A DNA stretch of 64,000 nt from contig NZ_RQVN01000002.1 in the NCBI RefSeq assembly GCF_003992135.1, forward strand, positions 124,001 to 188,000, written 5' to 3'. The notes under the pieces are model-generated. The model had not been told where the DNA came from. It searched no databases and saw only the letters and a list, made by a program, of their open reading frames with translations. The first letter of the stretch is position 1; each line of letters starts with the position of its first letter. The position numbers and the translations under genes are program-made. Below, piece after piece: positions 45,101 to 52,222 of the stretch. Source of the DNA: Veillonella sp. VA142 (GTDB taxonomy: Bacteria > Bacillota > Negativicutes > Veillonellales > Veillonellaceae).

Positions 45101-47345
45101 ACAACGCATTCGTTTTGGTGCAGATGAAAAAATCAATGACCACACGAATGTGAAAGTGTTAGCAAGTGCAAGTGGTACTCACTCCGTAGATACAGCAAGC
45201 ACAACAGTTAACTCACAAGGACTTAATAAACAACGATTGGAAAACCTAGATGTGACAAATTCTAATGGACGTTGGGATTTCTCTATCGGTCGTTTATCTG
45301 AATCTATGGGTACTACAGGTTATTGGTTTAATAAAACATTTGATGGTGTTCGTGCTGTTTGGACGGACCAACGAAATCAATTCCGTACGGGTATCGGATC
45401 ATTCAAAGCAAGCACGGGTATTACAGATTCTGCTTACACTCATAGTACGTACGCTACGTACTTTAGAGCGCCAACATTGGATGAATTTATTGGATTAAAC
45501 AGCCAAATATACAACACATTTAATGAAGGCATGTACGGCAATGAGTGGAAGACTCCGATTGAAGAAAAAGATGGAAAAAGAATTCCTCAAAAAGGATCTT
45601 TTATGGAAAGATACTTAAAGGACTTTAAAGGTAAGAACGAAAATCTATTTTTTGTAGAGCAATTGAGCGATATAGAAAATACAATGTCTAACCTATCAGA
45701 ACAAGAACGGGCTGCAAAACGTACTGAGATTGTACAACGCATGGCCGAGATTGTTGGTAAAGCATATCCAGAACTAGCTAACTCTACTCACTTAGCATAT
45801 AGGACTGAAACGCCTGGAAAAACGATAAACATTATGTATGAAGTAGAGGATGCTAATGGTACAAAGGCATACTTAATGGCTCAGATGGATCTTTATTCAT
45901 CTGGTGGAAAATTTAGCCCATATCCGATTTACAAGAATGATTCAGACGAAAGAAAAGCTGTTAAAAAAGAGAAAAACGAAATCTTAAAAGAGTTGTATGG
46001 TAAAACATTAGCGTCTGTTAATTCAAAATTTGCCGCAAGTTTGGGAGACCCAACGGTATTAACCAAGGAATACATTGATAAGAATAAAGCAAAATTAGAA
46101 GAAGGATACAAGGCTGCTGCTGAATGGGCTGCACGTAAACAATGGATTGAAGATAATGAATATTCTTTGGATTCACGTGATGACAAAATAAAATATTCTG
46201 AGAACTTTGCTCTTACGGATGATGGATATTATAAACAAATCTCTTCAAGTGCTCCTGAGGCAAGAAAACTTGATAATCCAGTCAAGGATTATAAATTTAA
46301 AAGAGTTGTAAAAATATTTGAAAAAGGGGAAAACGTATTTGGCAAAGGCATTAAAATGAAAGATGTTGATATTGCCGAAACATTAAAATCTGCGAATTTT
46401 GTTACAACACCTAGTGATTATACAGAAGGTCAGATGCAGTTTTTCCCAGAATTATATTTAAGAGAATTAATTAAATTATTAAGAGACTCTGAACAAGGTA
46501 ATACATTACCTCGCGCAGCCTTAGAAAAAGTAATTGGCAAACCAATCAAAGTGACTGGTTTAAAATTAGAACGTGATACAATTCCTGCGATCGATAAAGC
46601 TATCTTTGCTCAATATAAAACGCAAATTAACCCACGGTTAGGTATTCAAGCATGGTTCTTACGTTCCTTGAACAATAATGAACACACAATGCAAGCTGGT
46701 CATGCAAAAACTAAGATGGTCACTCATACAGGTATTACCGGGTATAATACAGATTGGGCAGGAGATATCAATCCAGATGATCCAATTTACGGCGATGTAA
46801 CATCTGAAGTACCAGACTTAACAAATGATACATACACAACAAATCGCTTGGCAAATATCTTTGCGATCGGTGCACAATATCAATTAGGTCATAATGCGTT
46901 ACTTTCCTTAGATTATGGTTTGAATCGCAGTGATTTCGGTCGCTATATGAATGGTCATACCAACTTTGATCATGTTCGAAATACTGCTGACTTCACAGTG
47001 AAAGGTCACTCCATGGGAGGTACTCCACACTTCTGGACAGCTCGTCTTGACATCGGACAATCTGATTACACAAGACCGGGTAGCTGGAATGCGTTCATGG
47101 ATTATAAATACTTTGCTCATGGTTCCTTCTTCGGTGGTAATGGCACAGGTGCAGTACCTGATCGTTACTTAGATGGTATCCGCAGCTTTACATTAGGTGG
47201 TGGATATGTTCCTCGTAAAGACTTCTTAGTAGAGGCATTCTATACATTTGATGCCAAAGGTATTGGACAACGTGATACATTATATGGTGGAGAAAACTTT
47301 AAATTAGGTAACTACACTCGTATTCAAGGTACTTACAAGTTCTAA
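42105..47345 (+). CDS. TonB-dependent receptor fused to a second porin-like barrel (paralogue 2)
   Basis: A 1,746-residue paralogue of the preceding gene with the same order of parts: signal peptide to VQA, TonB box GSVYVTA, plug (SIRGAEARHTLILVDGQAV, SAKYGSDAIGGVVNIITK), receptor barrel ending near residue 891 (VYRFGVNLKF), a linker with Thr/Pro/Ser, then a second porin-like part ending in TRIQGTYKF. The part-2 flanks are very similar to paralogue 1 (GSFFGGNGTGAVPDRYLDGI occurs in both), but the middle insert (~1132-1505) is divergent. AGGAG lies 9 bp before ATG. Probably a duplication followed by divergence of ligand or surface specificity. Confidence 0.88.
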   Translation: MTTHRRKQQKYFMLSCAIATWIAMPGLMYTNTVQAEGSVYVTADKAHEEAKYNSQQVSIITKKDIEQKQAKSLEDIIFTESGVSRTVDSMGRVGVSIRGAEARHTLILVDGQAVLGDLAKFSGAADEVMRLGTENVERIEIVQGSASAKYGSDAIGGVVNIITKKAAKKPTIQINGEGSRAKGGETGYGNSNFFLRADSGQMGKVRVAISGSKRDIMPVYATQARRDTGDKLEGEFKPNVLRFYGDTSDVGLNAIYDINKENNIQVRLNRYTEDLQRDVKHSTSPFEPQRHFKRDSNRNTLNMIWNGRGGASDWKLELNHSRINENDISLINYFGRSQYEGKNELKYIDDVDHRQTDIRFNANSAIGDTHTLSWGIAQTHETGFGSRLKSSPNVKTRYIDPWDYDKNLLVAGVDRLERRPGDNSLRVYSHIHDFKFKPSKDGLPIWDKDYEYYGAEKKSDIPPITYEYFREHKLDDPNKTTDPSSVYNNLTDFGVDDEHWEKIRDFNDALKNENNLQSASSVYVKYFTQGESLDPAERAKAPKYKGVKFLEKYREREQRITEGEGTINKTNMYLSDAWQVNKDLLVQPTVRIDKSNLFGSHVSWNLGATYNVNSNAHRRLKVNVGTGYAEPGMGELWYNWQMFGSNPVAQGVAKMGWYWAGNPNLKPETSKNIDISFEGEGKNDYARFGIFQNRITNYMSVYFTGELQDWAPQLSKQDKWMQAPDLIYSFKNIGKAKITGAQLEWKHKFGNHWSTRFGWTRLQALNQSDPTMPRHLLDRPTNKIDFGITYETKKWNAQLWADYYHKMLDSNTQKNRSNYWISGIDSDSAIYNVSNEYEEKSYGIWNAMVQRKFGDDSLVYFGVNNIFDHRDDDRATQARVYRFGVNLKFGPGGAHKDTNVKAQTPGTANSSIGSTTPISQTQVDTALARVNGDNMGHSHHFLDRPFDANKEVGTQFIGDYRARLMAHGGSERPQSLYTSTSYVGSAEYNLKDQREHGLEQRIRFGADEKINDHTNVKVLASASGTHSVDTASTTVNSQGLNKQRLENLDVTNSNGRWDFSIGRLSESMGTTGYWFNKTFDGVRAVWTDQRNQFRTGIGSFKASTGITDSAYTHSTYATYFRAPTLDEFIGLNSQIYNTFNEGMYGNEWKTPIEEKDGKRIPQKGSFMERYLKDFKGKNENLFFVEQLSDIENTMSNLSEQERAAKRTEIVQRMAEIVGKAYPELANSTHLAYRTETPGKTINIMYEVEDANGTKAYLMAQMDLYSSGGKFSPYPIYKNDSDERKAVKKEKNEILKELYGKTLASVNSKFAASLGDPTVLTKEYIDKNKAKLEEGYKAAAEWAARKQWIEDNEYSLDSRDDKIKYSENFALTDDGYYKQISSSAPEARKLDNPVKDYKFKRVVKIFEKGENVFGKGIKMKDVDIAETLKSANFVTTPSDYTEGQMQFFPELYLRELIKLLRDSEQGNTLPRAALEKVIGKPIKVTGLKLERDTIPAIDKAIFAQYKTQINPRLGIQAWFLRSLNNNEHTMQAGHAKTKMVTHTGITGYNTDWAGDINPDDPIYGDVTSEVPDLTNDTYTTNRLANIFAIGAQYQLGHNALLSLDYGLNRSDFGRYMNGHTNFDHVRNTADFTVKGHSMGGTPHFWTARLDIGQSDYTRPGSWNAFMDYKYFAHGSFFGGNGTGAVPDRYLDGIRSFTLGGGYVPRKDFLVEAFYTFDAKGIGQRDTLYGGENFKLGNYTRIQGTYKF

Positions 47346-47441
47346 TGCAAGATACTATCAAGTCTTATAGACGTTGGCCTAAGTCTATGCACTAATGCAC
47401 AGTATGATAGACTAGCATTTAATACATAATGATATACCATA

Positions 47442-47474
47442 GAGGATAGTTGACGATGTCAGTTGGCTATCCTC
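47442..47474. other. stable hairpin without T-tract in a 412-bp intergenic region
   Basis: GAGGATAG (47442-47449) pairs perfectly with CTATCCTC (47467-47474), with a smaller GAC/GTC stem in the loop. No T-run follows on either strand. It may be a weak terminator for the receptor gene or part of an untranslated RNA. A second small inverted repeat ATAGAC/GTCTAT lies upstream. No ORF in 47346-47757. Confidence 0.45.
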
Positions 47475-47557
47475 TACTACCATGCTCTGTGCAACAGTAT
47501 GGCAGTATAGGACTGCAATCTATCTAGAGGAAAGGAATATTCTCAGCGTATCTAAAA

Positions 47558-47712
47558 TTAGATTGAGATACAACGATTACATTGAGATACAAAAATTGTT
47601 TATTGTAGAGTAAAATTTACATTGAAATGCAAAAAACTATCGATTTTAAATAAAGATTGCATTGGAATGCAATCTTGTGTCAAAATATAGCGGAGTTTGC
47701 ATCCTAATGTAT
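47558..47712. repeat. array of five 16-bp quasi-palindromes, 40-bp period
   Basis: Copies at 47558, 47577, 47617, 47657 and 47697; the last four are spaced exactly 40 bp. Consensus TTRCATTGRRATRCAA, itself near-palindromic; copy 4 extends to a perfect 20-bp inverted repeat (GATTGCATT/AATGCAATC with central GG). The 24-bp intervals are unrelated. It looks like a multi-site operator or a protein-binding array upstream of the 56-residue gene. Too short a repeat for CRISPR. Confidence 0.6.
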
Positions 47713-47757
47713 TATTTGAAATAGCAATGAATTGTAAGGTATAAGCGGGTGGTATTT

Positions 47758-47928
47758 ATGGCGATGTCAAGTTTTTTAACGGAATTTAAGTTTGATGAAA
47801 CAGCAACAAAGAAAATTTCTAAAATATTTGATGAAAATAAAAAATTGAATATTCCTTCAGATTTTGAGGTTGAATGTATAAGCAAAGAGGATATTCCCAA
47901 TTTTTTAAATATGGAGAAATTTTATTAG
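47758..47928 (+). CDS. 56-residue hypothetical protein downstream of the palindrome array
   Basis: A small ORF: M A M S S F L T E F K F D E T A T K K I, continuing to NMEKFY. GCGGGTGG lies about 7 bp before the ATG. The sequence has amphipathic, coding-like composition and AT-rich codons as in the 30-31.5 kb island. I do not recognise the family. The array of operator-like sites that ends 45 bp upstream suggests it is tightly regulated, as antitoxins and small regulators often are, but no toxin partner follows. Confidence 0.5.
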   Translation: MAMSSFLTEFKFDETATKKISKIFDENKKLNIPSDFEVECISKEDIPNFLNMEKFY

Positions 47929-47953
47929 CATATATGTTATATAAGGGTTACAA

Positions 47954-48376
47954 GTGAAAGAAGAAATGACAAAAGAAATACAAGAATCGACGGGTGTGAT
48001 TCGTTATATTTGGATTGTATTGGGTGCTATTAGTTTTGGCTTAGGGTCATTGGGAATTGTATTGCCTTTATTGCCAACGGTACCATTTTATTTATTCGCT
48101 GTATTTTGTTTTGCTAGAGGATCTAAACGATTCCATGAGAAGTTTGTAAACTCAAAACTCTATGCAAACTATGTAGAGCCTTTTAAAAGTAAAAGTGGCA
48201 TGCCATTGCGCACTAAGATTAATATTTTGGTATCCGTGTCTATTTTATTGGGCATTGGTGCTTATGGTATGCGCAATATGCCGGTAGCATTATACATTAT
48301 GGGGGCTGTGTGGATAGGTCATGTGATTGCCCTTGCGTTTATTGTGAAAACGGCACCACCTGAACCTAAAGCATAA
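47954..48376 (+). CDS. DUF454 family inner-membrane protein (YbaN-like)
   Basis: A 140-residue membrane protein with LGSLGIVLPLLPTVPFYLFAVFCFARGSKRFH-type family core (shown here in part: GIVLPLLPTVPF and CFARGSKRFHEKF) and about three hydrophobic segments. Function unknown; homologues are sometimes linked to haem or iron genes. Start taken as GTG at 47954 with AAGGG upstream; an ATG at 47966 is an alternative. Confidence 0.85.
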   Translation: MKEEMTKEIQESTGVIRYIWIVLGAISFGLGSLGIVLPLLPTVPFYLFAVFCFARGSKRFHEKFVNSKLYANYVEPFKSKSGMPLRTKINILVSVSILLGIGAYGMRNMPVALYIMGAVWIGHVIALAFIVKTAPPEPKA

Positions 48377-48462
48377 TAATAGTTATTTTCGTAGTAGTGC
48401 AAGTGTATCATGTTTGTATATTACTGAATATGATGTACACATACAAATAGAATAGTTGTATT

Positions 48463-48499
48463 AGCCAAATCATGAATGCATATTTATCGTGATTTGGCT
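48463..48499 (+). terminator. intrinsic terminator after the DUF454 gene
   Basis: AGCCAAATCATGA pairs with TCGTGATTTGGCT (one G-U), 11-nt loop, then TTTATT. Confidence 0.75.
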
Positions 48500-48558
48500 T
48501 TTATTGTGTTGTGCTTATGTGATATAGTAGTAGCAACGTTTAAATATAACTTACGTCA

Positions 48559-48693
48559 TTGGGTGTACTGGTAGAAAGTTATGTTACAGAATCTATCGTT
48601 ACAATAGATAGTGAGTATTATGAAGTATTCACTAAGGATAATTCAATCTACTTGATGACACATAAATTTATTGTTAAAAAATACTTGGAGTAA
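48559..48693 (+). pseudogene. short coding-like ORF or remnant before aroD
   Basis: A 44-codon frame from TTG: LGVLVESYVTESIVTIDSEY, continuing to KFIVKKYLE and TAA. Its composition looks protein-like but there is no ATG at the start and no ribosome binding site, and a stop codon lies just upstream. Probably a gene remnant; family not recognised. The rest of the 48377-48739 gap holds only the terminator. Confidence 0.25.
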
Positions 48694-48739
48694 TATATAG
48701 TTGTGTATATGTATAGATTATAATTAGGAGCGGAATACT

Positions 48740-49507
48740 ATGAAATCAAAACAACAACAAGGCCCTATACAAGGAGATCGATGTGGTATCTGCGTTCCTA
48801 TTGTAGGACCTAGTATCGAGGAAGTTCTTTCACAGGTACAAAAGGCAGTGCAAGCAGAGGTAGACCTCATTGAGTTGCGCCCTGATATGTGGATGAAGGA
48901 TTCCCATATATCTGAGGAAGTGTACATACCCACAATAGTAAATTTGGTAGAAGAAGTGCATTCTAAATATGAAAAGATGCCTATGTTGTTTACATGGCGT
49001 ACCCTAGCTGAGGGCGGAGAAACACCTTTAAGTAGTGAGAATTACTGTAATTTATTACAAGTAATTGTGGATCAAAATGTGGTGGATGCTGTGGATGTAG
49101 AATTATTTGCCTACACAGAGAAAATTGGTAGCATCATGAAACAGGCTCATCAGCAAGGAATGCAAACGGTAATGAGCTATCACAACTTTTACAAAACATT
49201 GGGGATAGATACATTGCATCTCTATGCAGAGCAAATGATATCTGCAGGAGCTTCCGTGATTAAGTTTGCTTTGATGCCAACATCGAGTGATGACGTATTT
49301 TCCGTATTACAGTTTACAAGAGAGTTAACACAAAGATATCCGCAGTTACCACGTATAACTATGTCTATGGGACAATTAGGACAGATGACACGGACCTGTG
49401 GCAATGTGTTTGGTAATTGTTTGACCTTTGGCACACTGGGACAAGCATCGGCACCTGGACAGATAGAGGTGGCGGTTTTAAGGCAACTAATAAAAGGCAA
49501 AAAATAA
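48740..49507 (+). CDS. aroD: 3-dehydroquinate dehydratase, type I
   Basis: Third step of the shikimate pathway. The 255 residues include the N-terminal CGICVPIVGPS, DLIELRPDMW, the catalytic His in MSYHNFYKT, the Schiff-base Lys in VIKFALMP, and MSMGQLGQMTR / FGTLGQASAPGQ near the end. Class I enzyme, normal length. TAGGAGCGG upstream. It lies just before the T-box of the trp operon, so chorismate-pathway genes are grouped. Confidence 0.94.
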   Translation: MKSKQQQGPIQGDRCGICVPIVGPSIEEVLSQVQKAVQAEVDLIELRPDMWMKDSHISEEVYIPTIVNLVEEVHSKYEKMPMLFTWRTLAEGGETPLSSENYCNLLQVIVDQNVVDAVDVELFAYTEKIGSIMKQAHQQGMQTVMSYHNFYKTLGIDTLHLYAEQMISAGASVIKFALMPTSSDDVFSVLQFTRELTQRYPQLPRITMSMGQLGQMTRTCGNVFGNCLTFGTLGQASAPGQIEVAVLRQLIKGKK

Positions 49508-49591
49508 TGTGATAGTCAAATTGTTTCATAATTACTATACAATGGCATCAAGAAGATTATTTTCTGCTACTCTGTATGGTAAGGAGTAGAT

Positions 49592-49699
49592 ATGAGATCA
49601 TTAGTTTTTATTCTTCGTATGTACATAGCTATAGAGATTATCTATAGAATAGACAGAAGAGTCTATAAAAATTATAGAAGAAATGTTAATATTCAGTAG
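49592..49699 (+). CDS. candidate 35-residue basic small protein
   Basis: ATG at 49592 has AAGGAGTAG directly upstream at good spacing, in a gap otherwise lacking genes. The product starts MRSLVFILRMYIAIEIIYRI and ends in an Arg/Lys/Asn/Tyr-rich tail, so it would be an amphipathic, positively charged peptide that could associate with the membrane. No family recognised. It sits between aroD and the trp T-box. Could be a leader peptide or chance. Confidence 0.35.
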   Translation: MRSLVFILRMYIAIEIIYRIDRRVYKNYRRNVNIQ

Positions 49700-49759
49700 A
49701 CAAATGTATTTTAGTGTGATAATATTTGATACATAATTTAATACTCGCCTACGAAACCG

Positions 49760-50056
49760 ATGAGGTGGAGATAAAAATAGAACGTGCACTTCCAGAGAGT
49801 GGGGGTAGCTGAGAGCCCCGCAGAACGCAGTCTATTAAATGGACCACCGAGGGTATGGGGAACGGACAATGTGTCTTAGTATAGCATAACGTGTCATGAG
49901 CGTTAATCGTGAGGGATATGATAGTATCCTGCAAAGGGGAATGCATGCATTCAAACAAGGTGGTACCGCGATTTATATGAATCTTTCTGCGCATTCGTGC
50001 AGCTTTTAGCATATGAACTCGTCCTTGACATTTACGTCTAGGGCGAGTTTTTTTTT
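49760..50056 (+). ncRNA. T-box riboswitch (tryptophan) of the trp operon
   Basis: The T-box core AAGGTGGTACCGCG lies at 49959-49972. Stem I is closed by GGTGG (49764-49768) and CCACC (49844-49848); UGG at 49840-49842, on the 3' side of stem I, is the likely specifier for tRNA-Trp. The intrinsic terminator is ACTCGTCC...GGGCGAGT at 50017-50048 followed by nine T. Uncharged tRNA-Trp would stabilise the antiterminator and switch on trpE and the genes after it. The specifier identity is supported by the downstream genes. Confidence 0.88.
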
Positions 50057-50068
50057 GCAGGAGGATTT

Positions 50069-51532
50069 ATGAAACCATCATTAGAAACAGTGAAACAATT
50101 GGGGCAAGGGTATGATATCGTACCAGTTTATGTGGAATTATTATCAGATATTCGCACACCTATTTCCGTACTGAAAGCCCTAAAAAAGGTGAGCGCCCAT
50201 ACTTTCTTATTAGAAAGTGCAGATAATACTCATCACTGGGGTCGATATTCTTTCTTAGGTTATAATCCATTGTTAGAAGTCACATGCAAAAACCATATGA
50301 TGACAATTAAGGGAGATATGACACGCACATTCACATGTAATAATCCGGCGGAAGAAATTAGAAATATATTGAATCAATATAAAAGCCCTAGAGTAGAAGA
50401 ATTGCCAACTTTTACAGGTGGATTTGTAGGATACTTCGCCTATGAATACATTCGATACATAGAACCTACTTTGGATCAACACATCAGTGATACAGATACG
50501 AGCATGGTTAACGATGTGGACCTTATGCTCTTTGATAAAGTTATTGCTTTCGACCATTATAAAAATAAAATCTATATCATCGGTCATGTACGTACAGATG
50601 ATATAGAACGCAATTATGAGCGGACCCAATTGGAATTACAAGCCTTAGCAGATCTAGTGACAGAAGGAGAAGAGGCAGACATCGAACGTGGTGTACTGGA
50701 AAATGAATTCACCTCTGAGTTTACTTCCGAAGAATATCAAGAGGTAGTACGAAAAACACAACACTACATCACAGAAGGAGATATTTTCCAAGCGGTGGTA
50801 TCTAATCGTAGAGAAGCGAAGTTCAAGGGGAGTTTACTCAATGCATATCGAGTGCTACGAACAATGAACCCATCGCCGTACATGTTCTATATGAGTGGTA
50901 AATCTGTGGAATTAACAGGTGCATCTCCGGAAACATTGGTAAAATTACAAGATAGGAGTGTTTACACTTTCCCAATTGCGGGCACATTACCACGGGGCAA
51001 GAATGAAGAGGAAGATAGGGCGCAAGAGGCTAAGCTAAGTCAGGACGAAAAAGAACTAGCGGAACATAATATGCTTGTCGATTTAGGCCGTAACGACATT
51101 GGTAAAGTTTGTGAGTTTGGTTCCGTCCAAGTAGAAGCGTTACATCAATTACAACGGTTCTCCCACGTTATCCATTTAACTAGCACTGTGAAAGGAACCT
51201 TACGAGAAGAGTTTGATGCTTTAGATGCTATTGGTGCTACCTTGCCAGCAGGAACTTTGTCGGGTGCCCCTAAGATTCGTGCCATTCAGATTTTACAAGA
51301 ATTAGAGAAAAGCCCGCGTGGTGTATATGGAGGTGCCGTAGGATACTTAGATTTTTCCGGGAATATGGATGTGTGTATTGGCATCCGCATGGCTATGGCA
51401 AAAAACGGAAGAGTATTTGTGCGGTCTGGCGGTGGTATTGTGCGAGACAGTGTACCTGTGAATGAATACAATGAAACGATTCATAAAGCACAATCTATGG
51501 TGACAGCTATCACATTGGCACAGGAGGTGTAA
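50069..51532 (+). CDS. trpE: anthranilate synthase component I
   Basis: Converts chorismate to anthranilate with ammonia from TrpG. The 487-residue protein has the Trp feedback-site LLES motif (FLLESADNTHHWGRY), and the catalytic ASPETLVKL, PIAGTLPRG and LPAGTLSGAPKIRA segments. AGGAGG precedes the ATG directly after the T-box terminator. Two bases separate it from trpG. Confidence 0.95.
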   Translation: MKPSLETVKQLGQGYDIVPVYVELLSDIRTPISVLKALKKVSAHTFLLESADNTHHWGRYSFLGYNPLLEVTCKNHMMTIKGDMTRTFTCNNPAEEIRNILNQYKSPRVEELPTFTGGFVGYFAYEYIRYIEPTLDQHISDTDTSMVNDVDLMLFDKVIAFDHYKNKIYIIGHVRTDDIERNYERTQLELQALADLVTEGEEADIERGVLENEFTSEFTSEEYQEVVRKTQHYITEGDIFQAVVSNRREAKFKGSLLNAYRVLRTMNPSPYMFYMSGKSVELTGASPETLVKLQDRSVYTFPIAGTLPRGKNEEEDRAQEAKLSQDEKELAEHNMLVDLGRNDIGKVCEFGSVQVEALHQLQRFSHVIHLTSTVKGTLREEFDALDAIGATLPAGTLSGAPKIRAIQILQELEKSPRGVYGGAVGYLDFSGNMDVCIGIRMAMAKNGRVFVRSGGGIVRDSVPVNEYNETIHKAQSMVTAITLAQEV

Positions 51533-51533
51533 T

Positions 51534-52112
51534 ATGGTATTGCTCATTGATCATTACGATAGTTTTTCTTTCAATATTTACCAATTAATTGGTTCCTTAG
51601 TGAAAGATATTAAAGTCATCCGCAGCGATGAAATGACAGTGGAAGAAATTCAAGAACTGTCACCAGATTGTGTGATTCTTTCACCGGGAACAGGACGACC
51701 AAAGGATGCAGGAGTGTATGAAGAATTGCTCGAAACATGCCAAGGAAAGTTTCCTATCTTGGGCATCTGCTTGGGCCATCAGGCGATGGGCGAAGTGTTC
51801 GGAGCTACTGTAGGGTATGCGAAAGAAGTGATGCATGGCAAACAAAGCGTGGCTACTCAATGTTATCCATCTATATTATGGAAAGATATTCCTCAAGAAT
51901 TTCCTGTGGCTAGGTATCATTCCTTAGCAGTCTTAGAAGATACATTAGGAGATGAACTGGTGGTGACAGCTCGTACAACAGATGGAGAAATCATGGCTAT
52001 GGAACATAAGACGTATCCTATATATGGTGTGCAATTCCATCCAGAATCTATTTTGACACCACAGGGGGAACAGATGGTGAAGAACTTTTTGGAGACACAT
52101 AATATTATTTAA
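51534..52112 (+). CDS. trpG: anthranilate synthase component II (glutamine amidotransferase)
   Basis: 192-residue class I amidotransferase with LLIDHYDSFSFN at the N-terminus, nucleophile Cys in GICLGHQAMGE, and the His-Glu pair in GVQFHPESI. It might also serve folate synthesis (PabA), but it lies between trpE and trpD. AGGAGG upstream. Confidence 0.95.
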   Translation: MVLLIDHYDSFSFNIYQLIGSLVKDIKVIRSDEMTVEEIQELSPDCVILSPGTGRPKDAGVYEELLETCQGKFPILGICLGHQAMGEVFGATVGYAKEVMHGKQSVATQCYPSILWKDIPQEFPVARYHSLAVLEDTLGDELVVTARTTDGEIMAMEHKTYPIYGVQFHPESILTPQGEQMVKNFLETHNII

Positions 52113-52222
52113 TATTGTTAGTAGTGATTACGCATTGTAAATGAATACTATAATATAGTTGTCAGTACATATCATTATAGTATCTAAGTATAGAAGATGT
52201 ATGATTAATGGAGACATAGACT

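Noticed and set aside
47558-47712. Regular repeat array as a CRISPR
   Set aside because: The repeat unit is only 16 bp and degenerate, spacers are 24 bp, and no cas genes are near. An operator array fits better.
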